Part shown: in pieces, positions 12,501-21,573 of the stretch | Layout of the letters: every line of letters begins with the position of its first letter | Position numbering within the stretch: position 1 is the stretch's first letter | NCBI RefSeq assembly: GCF_947172395.1 | Contig: NC_069102.1 | Location: 12,300,250-12,364,249, forward strand | Source: Bicyclus anynana | Lineage: Eukaryota > Arthropoda > Insecta > Lepidoptera > Nymphalidae | Direction of reading: 5' to 3' | Length of the DNA: 64,000 bases | The notes under the pieces: model-generated | Database searches by the model: none | Seen by the model: the letters and a program-made list of their open reading frames with translations, nothing else | Told to the model about the DNA's origin: nothing | Made by a program: the position numbers and the translations under genes

Positions 12501-15500
12501 CGCTTCAAATGCTATATAATTCAGCGCTCCATATATCAATTAAGCACTTCGCTCCCGAAGCTTGAAGCGATCGCACCTTCTACATAATTGTCAAAAATTA
12601 CGTGTTTTATTTACGCGTGTACGCCCTGTGGATTGGACCTTCATAAATCCTCCACAGTGCATGAAGTACACAGTTTCCTTGAAATTAGGGTGATAATTAA
12701 CCGCAGCCGATACCTGCCATCAGACCAGACCGGAGCCAATTTAGACAATACAAAATCCTCCGAATCCAGAACCTCCCTGTTGACGTTGAGGACCATATCA
12801 CCAACAACTGCACCCGAGAGGACGTCAAATGTCAAGGAAGCGCTTTCCGGTCAAAGCTCCAGGGATTGAGATGTGGAAACGTCTATTTCCTTCATAAAAG
12901 TTGGATGGGCGCTTTATATATAAATTTAGTTGCCGAATCGCCATTCTAGATGGCGCTACTAGTAGTTTGGATAAAATTGTATCACGCTATCATAATTTGA
13001 TTAATTACCATTGTCATTATACCATAATGAAAGTTTCTCTACGAATAAGTTGTGTAGTGTGCTTATTCGTGGTGAGTGATCACTCATATTAAATCCACAG
13101 CTCAAGAACAACTACATCGATATGAGCGACCGGTTCAGCTCTATGGACCGCAAGTTCCTGACTCTGTGCAACAAAGTGCTGGTCTCCGACAAGTACAGTT
13201 TGCAGGATCAGTTCCTCAAGACAGCGCGCTCCTTCCACAGCGAAGTCGACAACATCAACTTTGAGGACACTAAAGCAGCTGCTGATGCTATTAACGAATG
13301 GGTAAGTATTTTTTTTTAAATATAGCTTTTTGGTATTTCTCGCCAAAGTTATGCCGCAGCCATGTAATGCGCTTTTTTATTCTTTACAAGTTAGCCCTTG
13401 ACTGCAATCTGATAGTAAGTGATGATGCAATCTAAGATGGAAGCGGGCTAACTTATACCTACCTGCAACACCTATCTTCTAGAAATTATTATATTCTAGG
13501 CAATCGCGATCATTAAAAAAATGGTGATAGTAATAATTAAACGTAAGATAAGAGCTTTGTTTTGATTTCTTATAAACAATAGTTTATCGTAGGTTAACCT
13601 CAGGGGCGTAGGTACCGCCGTATCAGCCGTACCAATGATACGGGGCCCCGGACTACAGGCCCCTTACGTGTGAAACCAAAAATTAGAAAAATATAGGTGA
13701 TCCACAATGTTACTTAATCTGGTGCTTCCCGACAAAAAAAAAACATAAAAAATTGCTTATAGAGTTTTACTTCAGAAATGACAAAATTCAAAAAAGCAAT
13801 ATTCTTTCTCGGGTTCAGCCAAAAAATGGAAACATCCTAGATAGGTTAAATCACTGTTATATTTATTTAAAGCAAGCATTTTTGTTTATTTTGTGGGAAA
13901 CCTTTTCGTCTTCACCCTGGGCCTCAACTAATTTTGATACATTCGCCTCTATAGCTTGGCAACTTCGGTTGTAACTCTCCCGATAATCCGCGCGGGCCGG
14001 GGGGCGGGTAGCGATGAATGAAAAACCCACGACTGATGCACCTCACTTTCCCGCACGCACAATTTCACACCCGAGCAGTTTTTCCCCCAGTCGCCCGCAT
14101 ATCATGGGAGTGTCATCTACGAACTTGCCAGTCTATAACCCAAAAGCACGCTACGCCGCTGGTTAACCTTAAATTATTGATGTAATACGGACTGTTACCT
14201 ACTGGCCGAGATATATATTATTATTTTTTTTTTTTTTATATTCTTTACAAGTTAGCCCTTGACTACTATCTCACCTGATGGTAAGCGATGATGCAGTCTA
14301 AGATGGAAGCGGGCTAACTTGTTAGGAGGAGGATGAAAATCCTCACCCCTTTCGGTTTCTACACGGCATCGTACCGGAACGCTAAATCGCTTGGCGGTAC
14401 GTCTTTGCCGGTAGGGTGGTAACTAGCCACGGCCGAAGCCTCCCACCAGCCAGACCTAGACAAATTAAGAAAATCTTAATCTGCCCAGCCGGGGATCGAA
14501 CCCAGGACCTCCGTCTTGTAAATCCACCGCGCATACCACTGCGCCACGGAGGCCGTCAAAATATTAATAACAACAACAATATTTATTTTTACTCTGACAA
14601 TATTATTAAAATACTATTGAATTTAATGACTTAAACCAATCAGCCGTTCCAGAGATTAGCCCCGGACAAACAGATACACACAAATTTAAATAAAAGCTTG
14701 ACTGTGTTTTAGTGTCGTGTAAATAACTTTAATCACTTGAAAAAACATAGTTATCTTGGAATCACAGACAGACACTTCAATTGTATTTCAGTACTAGCGG
14801 ACGCCCGCGACTTCGTCCGAGTGGAAATCACCTGTTCAAAATTTTGTGTTTCAACCCCTATTTCATCACTTAATTTTAAAAATTCGTGAATCACGTATTT
14901 TTTTGTGATATATTTAATTTTTAAAACTGTAACTCTAAAAATGAAGGATTTTCCATACAAACTTTCAACCCCTATTTCACCCCTTTCTCATTTTATTTTC
15001 GCAATAATAAGTATCCTATAGCCTTCTCCGTATTATGGTCTTAAACCGTGCCAAGTTTCATTTGAATTCATTCAGTAGTTTCAGAGTGATGCCCGGCCAA
15101 GAAAATCAGACAAAAAATCAAAAAAATAAATATCGTATAGATTATAGTATTCATTATATAATGCTCACCAACAAAAATTTTCAAAATATCTTCAATTTAC
15201 AAAATTTAACCTGTTACAGTTTTATTATTAGTATAGATATAAAGACATAGATATAGGTATATGTATTGATTGATGATTCTTGAACGTTTCCTAATAGGTG
15301 CCATTTTGATGTTTTCATCTGGTTTGGTTTCAGGCTTCAAGGAACACAGATGGAAAGATCTCCAACCCCGTCTCAGAAAGTGACATCGACCCCGCTTCTG
15401 CTGTGGCTCTGCTCAACGTCATCTACTTCCAGGTAACACTTTCCCTCCTCCGAGGAAACTCCTCATCCGTTTTACCATTGGCTGCCTAGCACACGCATAA

Positions 15501-18500
15501 TATATATAATATATATAGATAATGGGAAGAATAGAAGCAGTGCCCTTAAGAGATGCAATTATTTACTGGCTATCTTGAGGAACCTGTTTCGGACAAGGGA
15601 TTTTCCGTTTTGTACAATTTGAATGTATAATGCATATTCTTGTTAGAAGCCTAGTATCCACAGATCAGAAGCATCATTTTCTTTATGTATAGCTACTTTT
15701 ATATCATCTGAATCTAGTTTTAAAACTCAAATACCTACATATTAGATTCTACTGCCCATCAAGGTATCGAAGTCGCAGACGCCCCGAAGTTTCACCCACG
15801 TAATCCTGTTTTCCATGGCAATACGTATATAAAATATTACCTATGACATACGTAAAAAACGTGGCTTTCTATGGTACAAGAGTTTTTAAAATCTGTTCAG
15901 CAGATCCAGAGATTACCCCTCACAAACTTTAGCTCTTTATAATATTAGTAGAGACTAGCGGACGCCCGCGACTACGTTTGCCACTAGACCTTTTTAATTC
16001 AGCCCTTACTGTAGTATCCCTGTAAAAATAGGGTAACTTTTCCCGTTTTCCCAACATTTCCCTTCACTGCTCTGCTCCTATTAATCATAGCATGATGAAA
16101 AGTATACTATAACCTGTCTAGGAGTATGAAGAATAATTGTACCAAGTTTCGTTAAAATCCGTCGAGTAGTTTTTATTTCTTTAACGAACATACAAAAATT
16201 TTACTAATTGCATTTTTGGCATCAGTATAGACCACCCTTTGATAGTTGTTTTGGAAATACCTACTACAGATTTATTATAAGTTTAAATAACACTGAACTT
16301 TGTTTCTCAGGGCCATTGGCACGTGCCGTTCAATGCTAGCGAGACGAAAGACAAAGAATTCCACGTGGACAAATCCACCACCGTGGTGAAGCCCATGATG
16401 CACCTCGAGCAGTCTCTTCACTACCGCGACAGCCCTGAGTTGGGAGCCTGGGTATGTATTTACAGGAATTACATACTCTACCTCTAGGTAACGTGTTAAT
16501 CTTTGACCTTACATTATTATTATCATTATCGGCCGATGGACGTCCACTGCCGGACATAGGCAACTTGCATGGACTTCCAAACATAACGGTCTCGATCCAC
16601 CAGCCAACCAATAATGCGCTTTCCGGTGGGGATAGGTTAAATCATTGTCACATTATTTTTTTATTTTATTTTAAACAAGCATTTTTCTTTCTTTTGTGAG
16701 AAATGTTTGTGTCTTTACCCTTGGTCACCTCAACTAATTTTGATATAGGGCCCCTCTAACCACAAAGTACGCTGCGCCGCTGGTTAAGCTTAAATTATTG
16801 ATGTAACACTGACTGTTATCTACTGCCTAAATATAACGGGTTAATCATCTACTAAAATATAACGGGTTAATCATTGTCCTTAAATCATCATCACCATCAT
16901 CATTATTATCAGCCGATGTATGTCCACTGCTGGACATAGACTTCTTGCATGGACCTCAAAACACAATGGTCTTTTTCTTCACGGAGGCCGTCTGGAATTC
17001 ATTATTTTATTTACAGTTGGTGGAACTTCCGTATAAAGAGTCAAAGTTCCGCATGATCATAGTCCTGCCCAAGGATGTCGATGGACTCCAAGCTGTGGTC
17101 GAGAAGGCGGCAGAGAATGGTCTCCTCCAGGATGTATTTCAAATGTACCCAGCAGGCGCTGAAGTGATCCTCGATTTGCCCAAATTTGAGATCAGATCTA
17201 AACTGAACCTTAACGAACTTCTGCCAAAGGTGAGGAACATTTGTTTTGTTTAATTTAATCTACCTACTAACGTAATACCCTATACACCATGAAGTTTTCT
17301 TCGTCTTAAACCGAAATCCCACATAAAATGCCCACTGTAAAATGTCCATTAGTTTTATTATAAAAAAAAAAACAAACTACAGTTCGAGGAGTTACGATTG
17401 TAACAAACTTTCAATAATCGATTATTTTGAAACACCTATTTACCGCCATGCCGCTATGGGGCTCGTAGGTCCTTTTGAGGTCATTCAGTTTAACCTAAAC
17501 TAGGTCAAACTTCACAAGCACTTTAATATACTCGCGTCATATTAAAGAGGGCGGATAATTGTGCCTCTGAGTATATTAAGTTTGTACGACCTAAAAATTT
17601 TCATAATTTGGTACCCGGTATTCTTTAGTCTGTTATTTTTGGGTTGCCCTAAACTTATTTACAATATTAAGCTCATAGTTATTGAAAGTACTCAACAACA
17701 TGTAAGGTATCCTCCTTTATTCTGTTGCTTTCGATTAAATCTAAAAACCCCCTCTGATACAGGATATTTTTTAACCGACTTTAAAAAGGAGGAGTTTCTC
17801 AAGTTTATTGGTATTTTTTTAAATAGGTGGGTGTGTCGCGTATCTTCGAGGAGTCAGCAGCTGGCATCATCAAGGAGCAAGGCGTGGCTGTGTCACGTGG
17901 TTTGCAAGAGGCTTTTATCAAGGTGGATGAGGAGGGCGCCACTGCTGGAGCCTTTACTGGTAAATATCTAACAGATAGCCAGCCCCCTAAGTGACACGTC
18001 AAATTCTCTTTCTACGATCGCTAAAGCTTCGAAAACTAGAAAAATGTATGGAATGACATTTGCTATCGACAGGTCACGTGATCAAGACCTGTCATTCCCA
18101 TGGCGTAGTGGTATGCCCAGTGGAATTACAAGACAAGTCCTGGGTTCAATCCCCGGTTGTGATTGAGGTTTAGTTAATGGGGATGATGACTAGGTTTGAA
18201 TATATTGATTTTTATGATACATTCGGGTAAATAAGGTCAATGTTAACTAATTTATACATAAAAAGCGAAGATTGTCTGGATATTTGCATAATAAATGAGA
18301 GTATAAAATTTCAAAATCTATTAAAAATCTTTAATCATAATTAGATGAAAATTCATACAGTTTTAGCTTTCTTACATTAAATGTGACATTTTTTAATATA
18401 TAAACGCACTAATAACAAAGATATTAGTAGTTTTGTTTGAACGCACATACAAATCTAACGATCATTACATTGTCTACGACGTCATTAGTTCGTGCCATTT

Positions 18501-20696
18501 TGTATGGGGCATTTTTCAGGGATCCGCGGTAGTGCTGCAAATCTGACCCTTTAAATCCCTGTAGCTCCGAAAGTAATGATCGCAGATACCCTGTTCCTTT
18601 AACAAAAATGCTTTACTATTAGTATACTCTTAATTTATATACAATTTAAAAAACTGTCATCATCCCTATTGGTCCAGGTCTGGCTGGTGGGAGGCTCCGG
18701 CCGTATCTAGTTATTAACCTACCGGGAAAGACGTACCATAAAGCGATTTAGCGTTCCGGCACGATGTCGTGTAGAAACCGTCTTTTTGTTTGAATTGTAT
18801 TTAGTAAGAGGACCATCTGATACATCCATGACAGGTCTAGTACTTAACAGAAGATCCCGGCCCAATCAGTTACGTAAACTTGGTAAAACAATCAATTTTC
18901 ATTTAAATTTTTAACTGTCTATCTTACTTATCCACGGGTAAACCATTTATCATTAGCAACCCATATTCGGCTCACTGCTGAGCTCGAGTCTCTCAGTATG
19001 AGAGGGGTTAGGCCAATAGTCCACCACGCTGACCCAATGCGGTAGACTTCACACACGCAGAGAATTAAAAAAACCCTCAGGTATGCAGGTTTCCTCACGA
19101 TGTTTTCCTTCACCATTTGAGGCACGTGATATTTAATTTCTTAAAATGCACACAACTGAAAAGTTAGAGGTGCACACCCCGGACCGGATTTGAACCCACA
19201 CCCTCCGGAATCGAAGGCAGAGGTCATATCCGCTAGGCTACCACTGCATTTAAACCATTAACATTTATAATTTTGTTAAAGAGATAAATGAGACCTTGAA
19301 GGCAAACTAGGCTACTTTTTGTATACAGGGGGTGAAACAGTGGTTGAAAATTTATAATTATGTATGTTTTAAGACTTTCATTTTGTATTTTAAGGTCTGG
19401 TAGCAGTGCCTATGTCATCAAACTCTCGTCCGCCGCCGCCGATCCACTTCAAGGCGGACCATCCCTTCCTGTTCGCCATCCTGCATGACGACGTGGTGCT
19501 GTTCACGGGTACTTACTCGCACTAACACGTCACGTGTCATGTGAAGCGACGTGACACGTGACGTCACGTGTGTCACGTCAAGCAACGTGACACGTAACGT
19601 TTGTGCTAACACGGTGCTTCTAACCTGCCGATGGATTTGTCAAATTGTGTTTATGCTTCTTTATAAAACAGTTAATCCCAATATGTTTTACACACCTAAT
19701 AAAAATACATACTTACAATACAAATGCAATTGTAAAATTAAGGTTCTTTCCCCAACCCACATAGATATTGTCAATGTGATATTATTAGCGTTAAATAAAC
19801 ATTTTTAATACAAATATTTTTGTTGTTATTTCCTGAAACCTAATAAACAATACCTTGTTTTTACAAAAAAGTAAACTACCTAAATAATAGGTAGTCTAAT
19901 TTGCAGTGCAAAGAAAACTAAATAAATAAATAAATAAATAAATATACTTAAACAATACACATCACTAACTAGCCCCAAAGTAAGCATACAGAGTACAGTT
20001 GTGTTGTGTGCTAAGATAGTTGATATTATAATATTAATATACAATTATATACTACATATAAATACTTATATAATGTATAAATACACACAGACACTGGAAA
20101 AGACCCATGCTCATCACACAAATATTTTCCAGTTGTGGGAATCGAACCCACGGCCGTGGATGCAGAAAGCAGGTTCACTACCCACTGCGCCACGCGGCCG
20201 TCAAAAAAAAATAAAAATATATGCCAAAAGATTTAAGAGACAAAAACAGAGTCAGAGACATAGTTTGTTGTGGGCTCTTCATGGACCAAGGCGCCCTTCT
20301 TTGCAACGCTTTTGGAACCCTAGTAACTTTAATTTTAAGTTTTCGACTAATTATTATCACCATTATTACCTGACGTTTCGAAAGAGCTTGTAAACTAAGT
20401 CTACTTGAAATAAATGAATATTGATTGATTGATAGCGGTTGTAGAAATTTAATCTTTATGGCTAAAGAGTAGAGACTCTTCTTTGCTATGACTGACAATT
20501 ACAATTCTAAGATAGAATAGGTGATAGAACGATTTATATTATTTTATATTCTTGTGTTTTAGTATTTCCTATAGCCGTGACAGCGTCGTCGTGGTCACGA
20601 TCACCGCCGCCGATCCACTTCAAGGCAGACCATCCCTTCCTATTCGCCATCCTGCAGGACGACGTGGTGCTGTTCGCGGGCACTTACTCGCACTAG
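9572..20696 (+). CDS. Serpin A: secreted serine protease inhibitor with two alternative RCL exons
   Basis: Exons: 9572-9599, 10588-10703, 11461-11604, 13101-13301, 15334-15432, 16311-16451, 17017-17229, 17827-17959, then either 9a (19395-19525) or 9b (20563-20696). Every join keeps frame; products are 401 or 402 aa. Residues 1-17 (MATRILILLVAMAAVQS) form a signal peptide, so the protein is secreted, likely to haemolymph. Serpin landmarks: NVVTSPLGIQTLLALYASGA (helix B-C), NKVLVSDKYSLQ, VDNINFEDTKAAADAINEW, ALLNVIYFQGHWHVPF, FRMIIVLPKDVDG, DLPKFEIRSKLNLNELLPK, the hinge VDEEGATAGAFT, and the signature FKADHPFLFAI. There is a sequon NAS near residue 204. The hinge has small residues at P15-P10, as in inhibitory serpins, but Phe at P9. 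Splitting the RCL into its own last exon matches the layout known for Manduca serpin-1, where that exon is alternatively spliced. It is the first of three tandem paralogues. Confidence 0.93.
10016..10230. repeat. Degenerate interspersed repeat in serpin A intron 1
   Basis: Holds two copies of CCAGTGAAAGTTTCGT about 110 bp apart, plus TTTCCGGGATAA twice. It resembles the family at 38520-38770 and 55931-56145. No ORF. Confidence 0.45.
10266..10489. mobile_element. Palindromic MITE with long inverted repeats
   Basis: The left arm (about 10266-10340, beginning AAACCACTCAAAATCC) is the inverted match of the right arm (about 10417-10489, ending GGATGGTGAGTGGTT), about 73 bp each with roughly four in five bases matching. 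It has no coding capacity and sits about 100 bp before serpin A exon 2. Confidence 0.75.
10711..11041 (-). mobile_element. SINE A copy A2 in serpin A intron 2
   Basis: Starts only 8 bp after the exon 2 splice donor with its T-rich tail and ends with CCACGGAGGCCGTC. A small deletion has removed part of the tRNA-like head near CTTGTAAATCCACTGCGCC. Confidence 0.8.
11105..11235. repeat. Short interspersed repeat beginning TTCCCCTCCAACTA
   Basis: The same stretch (CCTCCAACTA, then AGGAGTGGGTA, AATAGnCCA and GAGCTATTGAGGC) recurs at 42040-42160 and 60940-61045. Confidence 0.55.
11706..12032 (+). mobile_element. SINE A copy A3 in serpin A intron 3
   Basis: Forward orientation: the head GACGACCTTCGTGGCGCAGTG at the left, box B GGTTCGATCCC, and an A-rich tail at 12025. 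It is opposite to the other complete copies nearby. Confidence 0.8.
12120..12318. mobile_element. TATAATATTAG-type repeat in serpin A intron 3
   Basis: Runs from ATACTAATATTATAAAGCTG to GAACCACACGGGTGAAACCG and CGCGGCGTCAGCTAG, a nearly complete family member. The rest of intron 3 (12320-13100) shows no further recognisable element. Confidence 0.65.
13373..13458 (-). mobile_element. SINE A fragment (A4)
   Basis: Only the 3' body of the family is present (TTTACAAGTTAGCCCTTGAC to GGAAGCGGGCTAACTTA), in serpin A intron 4. Confidence 0.7.
13590..14200. repeat. Diverged repeat in serpin A intron 4
   Basis: Holds a GC-rich core (13975-14120) also seen near 33835-33955 and 63780-63960, with shared phrases such as CCCGCACGCAC/GTGCGTGCGGGG and CATGATATGCGG or its complement. 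No credible ORF. Confidence 0.5.
14224..14557 (-). mobile_element. SINE A copy A5
   Basis: Full-length copy with tail of 14 T at the left and complement box B (GGGATCGAACCC) and box A (CCACTGCGCCACGGAGG) at the right, in serpin A intron 4. Confidence 0.85.
14793..15240. mobile_element. ACTAGCGGACG-type element in serpin A intron 4
   Basis: From ACTAGCGGACGCCCGCGACT to TTTTATTATTAGTATAGATA. It contains CAACCCCTATTTCA twice and TTCAGTAGTTTCAGAGTGAT, with no ORF of note. Confidence 0.6.
15745..16235. mobile_element. Two adjoining degenerate repeats in serpin A intron 5
   Basis: 15745-15955 is a TATAATATTAG-type copy. It is followed directly by an ACTAGCGGACGCCCGCGACT start (15956) whose 3' half (AAATCCGTCGAGTAGTTTTT, TTTTGGCATCAGTATAGACC) matches 29935-30372 and 35255-35706. 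Confidence 0.55.
16512..16955. mobile_element. Two RTE-type LINE 3' ends in serpin A intron 6
   Basis: GGCCGATGGACGTCCACTGC at 16530 and CAGCCGATGTATGTCCACTG at about 16909, each with ACATAG and CATGGAC afterwards and ATTATTATC-like runs before them. In Lepidoptera this sequence is typical of 5'-truncated RTE elements (recognised from memory). Confidence 0.6.
18096..18781 (+). mobile_element. SINE A copy A6 split by a MITE
   Basis: The head (18096-18179, with GGCGTAGTGGTATG and GGTTCAATCCC) and body (18667-18781, TATTGGTCCAGGTCTGGCTG onward) are separated by the element at 18180-18666. It lies in serpin A intron 8, just before the alternative exons. Confidence 0.7.
18180..18666. mobile_element. 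MITE of 487 bp with 11-bp inverted ends
   Basis: Begins GGGATGATGAC and ends GTCATCATCCC, exact inverted repeats. The SINE A sequence continues across it, which fixes it as an insertion. AT-rich, no ORF. Confidence 0.65.
18945..19248 (-). mobile_element. SINE B copy B3 in serpin A intron 8
   Basis: Nearly full copy: GGCTCACTGCTGAGCTCGAG, CCACCACGCTGACCCAATGC, CAGGTTTCCTCACGATGTTT, then complement box B (GGATTTGAACCC) and box A (GCTAGGCTACCACTGC). Confidence 0.8.
19395..19525 (+). CDS. Serpin A alternative last exon 9a (RCL type 1)
   Basis: Acceptor TTTTAAG, 131 nt, stop TAA at 19523-19525. It encodes GLVAVPMSSNSRPPPPIHF, then KADHPFLFAILHDDVVLFTG and TYSH. Counting from the hinge, Met-Ser is the likely P1-P1' bond, which suggests a chymotrypsin- or elastase-like target; that is inference. 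AATAAA follows at 19794-19799, so the exon can end a transcript by itself. Confidence 0.9.
19526..19615 (+). repeat. Palindromic hairpin repeats in the serpin A 9a 3' UTR
   Basis: Several overlapping copies of CACGTG, ACGTGACACGT and TGACGTCA. The same block follows all four serpin last exons. Paired arms (for example GTGACACGT with ACGTGTCAT-like partners) would fold into RNA hairpins. Confidence 0.75.
19794..19799 (+). terminator. Poly(A) signal after serpin A exon 9a
   Basis: AATAAA in GCGTTAAATAAACATTTTTA, about 270 nt after the stop. The same context recurs after exon 9b. Confidence 0.7.
20000..20202 (-). mobile_element. A further tRNA-derived SINE between exons 9a and 9b
   Basis: On the minus strand it starts GACGGCCGCGTGGCGCAGTG (box A) with GGTTCGATTCC (box B). 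The body differs from families A and B (CACACAGACACTGGAAAAGA, CATGCTCATCACACAAAT). Confidence 0.7.
20210..20435 (+). mobile_element. LINE 3' end between exons 9a and 9b
   Basis: Ends GCTTGTAAACTAAGTCTACT then TGAAATAAATGAATATTGAT and a short ATTG tandem tail. The reverse of this end is at 44560. Only the 3' untranslated tail is present. Confidence 0.65.
20563..20696 (+). CDS. Serpin A alternative last exon 9b (RCL type 2)
   Basis: Acceptor TGTTTTAG, 134 nt, stop TAG at 20694-20696. In the same phase as 9a it encodes VFPIAVTASSWSRSPPPIHF, then KADHPFLFAILQDDVVLFAG and TYSH. The segment after PPPIHF is almost identical to 9a, while the loop is different and one residue longer. The P1 position is uncertain (Val, Thr or Ala in the alignments tried). 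It has its own 3' hairpin block and AATAAA at 20985-20990. There is no frameshift or stop, so it looks functional. Confidence 0.85.
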
Positions 20697-20775
20697 CAGG
20701 TCGCGTGTCACGTGACGTGACACGTGACGTCATCTGTGTCACGTGAAGCGACGTGACACGTAATGTAACGTTCGT
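20697..20775 (+). repeat. Palindromic hairpin repeats in the 9b 3' UTR
   Basis: Contains CACGTGACGTGACACGTGAC, then a perfect stem of GTGTCACGT and ACGTGACAC around a GAAGCG loop. GTGCTAACA and GGTGCTTCTAA follow, as after exon 9a. Confidence 0.75.
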
Positions 20776-20984
20776 GCTAACAGGGTGCTTCTAATCTGCT
20801 GATGGAGTTGTTAAATGTTTGGGAGATTTTAAACAGTTTAACAGTTGATGCCGACCGAATGGCGACACAACTAATAGAAAATACAACAATACTTGTAAAA
20901 TTAAGGTTCCCCTCACCGCACAATTATAACAATAATATTACATTGTCAATGTAATATTATTAGCGACTTAAGCGTACCGCGTTG

Positions 20985-20990
20985 AATAAA
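20985..20990 (+). terminator. Poly(A) signal after serpin A exon 9b
   Basis: AATAAA in GCGTTGAATAAAAATTTTTA, matching the context after exon 9a. Confidence 0.7.
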
Positions 20991-21214
20991 AATTTTTAAT
21001 ACAATATTTGTTGTTATTTCACCCTTTCTGAACACAGTTTTACAGTGAAAACTAACTAAATAACTGAAAAGAAAAAAATCGAGTTCTTATGTTTTCTGTG
21101 CCAGAAGTGTAAAAGGAAATTAATAAGTCGGGACCAATATTGAATAGAATGATTTCTTAATAGTGTAGACTGAATCACACAATATTAAGAAATTAAATAT
21201 ATTACGCGTTTCAA

Positions 21215-21400
21215 ACGGCGAAGGAAAAACATCGTGAGGAAACCAGCATATATACCTACGTAAGAATTTTCTTAATTCTCTACGTGTGTGAAGTCTGCCC
21301 ATCCGCATTGGGCCAGCGTGGTCGAGTATTGGCCCAAACCCTGTCATTCTGAGAGGAGACTCGTGCTCAACCGAGTTCCGAATATGGGTTGTTAATGATG
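21215..21400 (+). mobile_element. SINE B copy B4, 3' part, between serpins A and B
   Basis: Complement of the other copies: AACATCGTGAGGAAACCAGC, TCTACGTGTGTGAAGTCTGC, GCATTGGGCCAGCGTGGT, and ends in a GATGAATGATGATG tail. The tRNA-like head is missing. Confidence 0.7.
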
Positions 21401-21459
21401 AATGATGATGTACGGACAGATTTATATCCAATTGGCATTAGTTACAACAGATATTAAGT

Positions 21460-21573
21460 ATTTCTTATCTGTTTTCGTCGATTCATTTTAAAACAAATTT
21501 AAAAAAAAACGTCGTCATACAAAATGATCCTCAAGTCACGCAGCAGTTGGATTCCATCATTTGAGACGACAAC
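21460..21573 (+). promoter_or_regulatory. Serpin B core promoter and 5' UTR
   Basis: Matches the serpin A promoter: TTTCTTATCTG (GATA site in complement) at about 21461, GATCCTCAAGTCACGCAGCA, GTTGG, then the identical leader CATCATTTGAGACGACAACA. At the TATA position it reads CATACAAAATG instead of TATAAGG, and the initiator is CAGCAGTT. Confidence 0.55.

Noticed and set aside
20001..20393. 130-codon plus-strand ORF between exons 9a and 9b
   Set aside because: It crosses from a SINE into a LINE tail, so it is chance reading through repeats.
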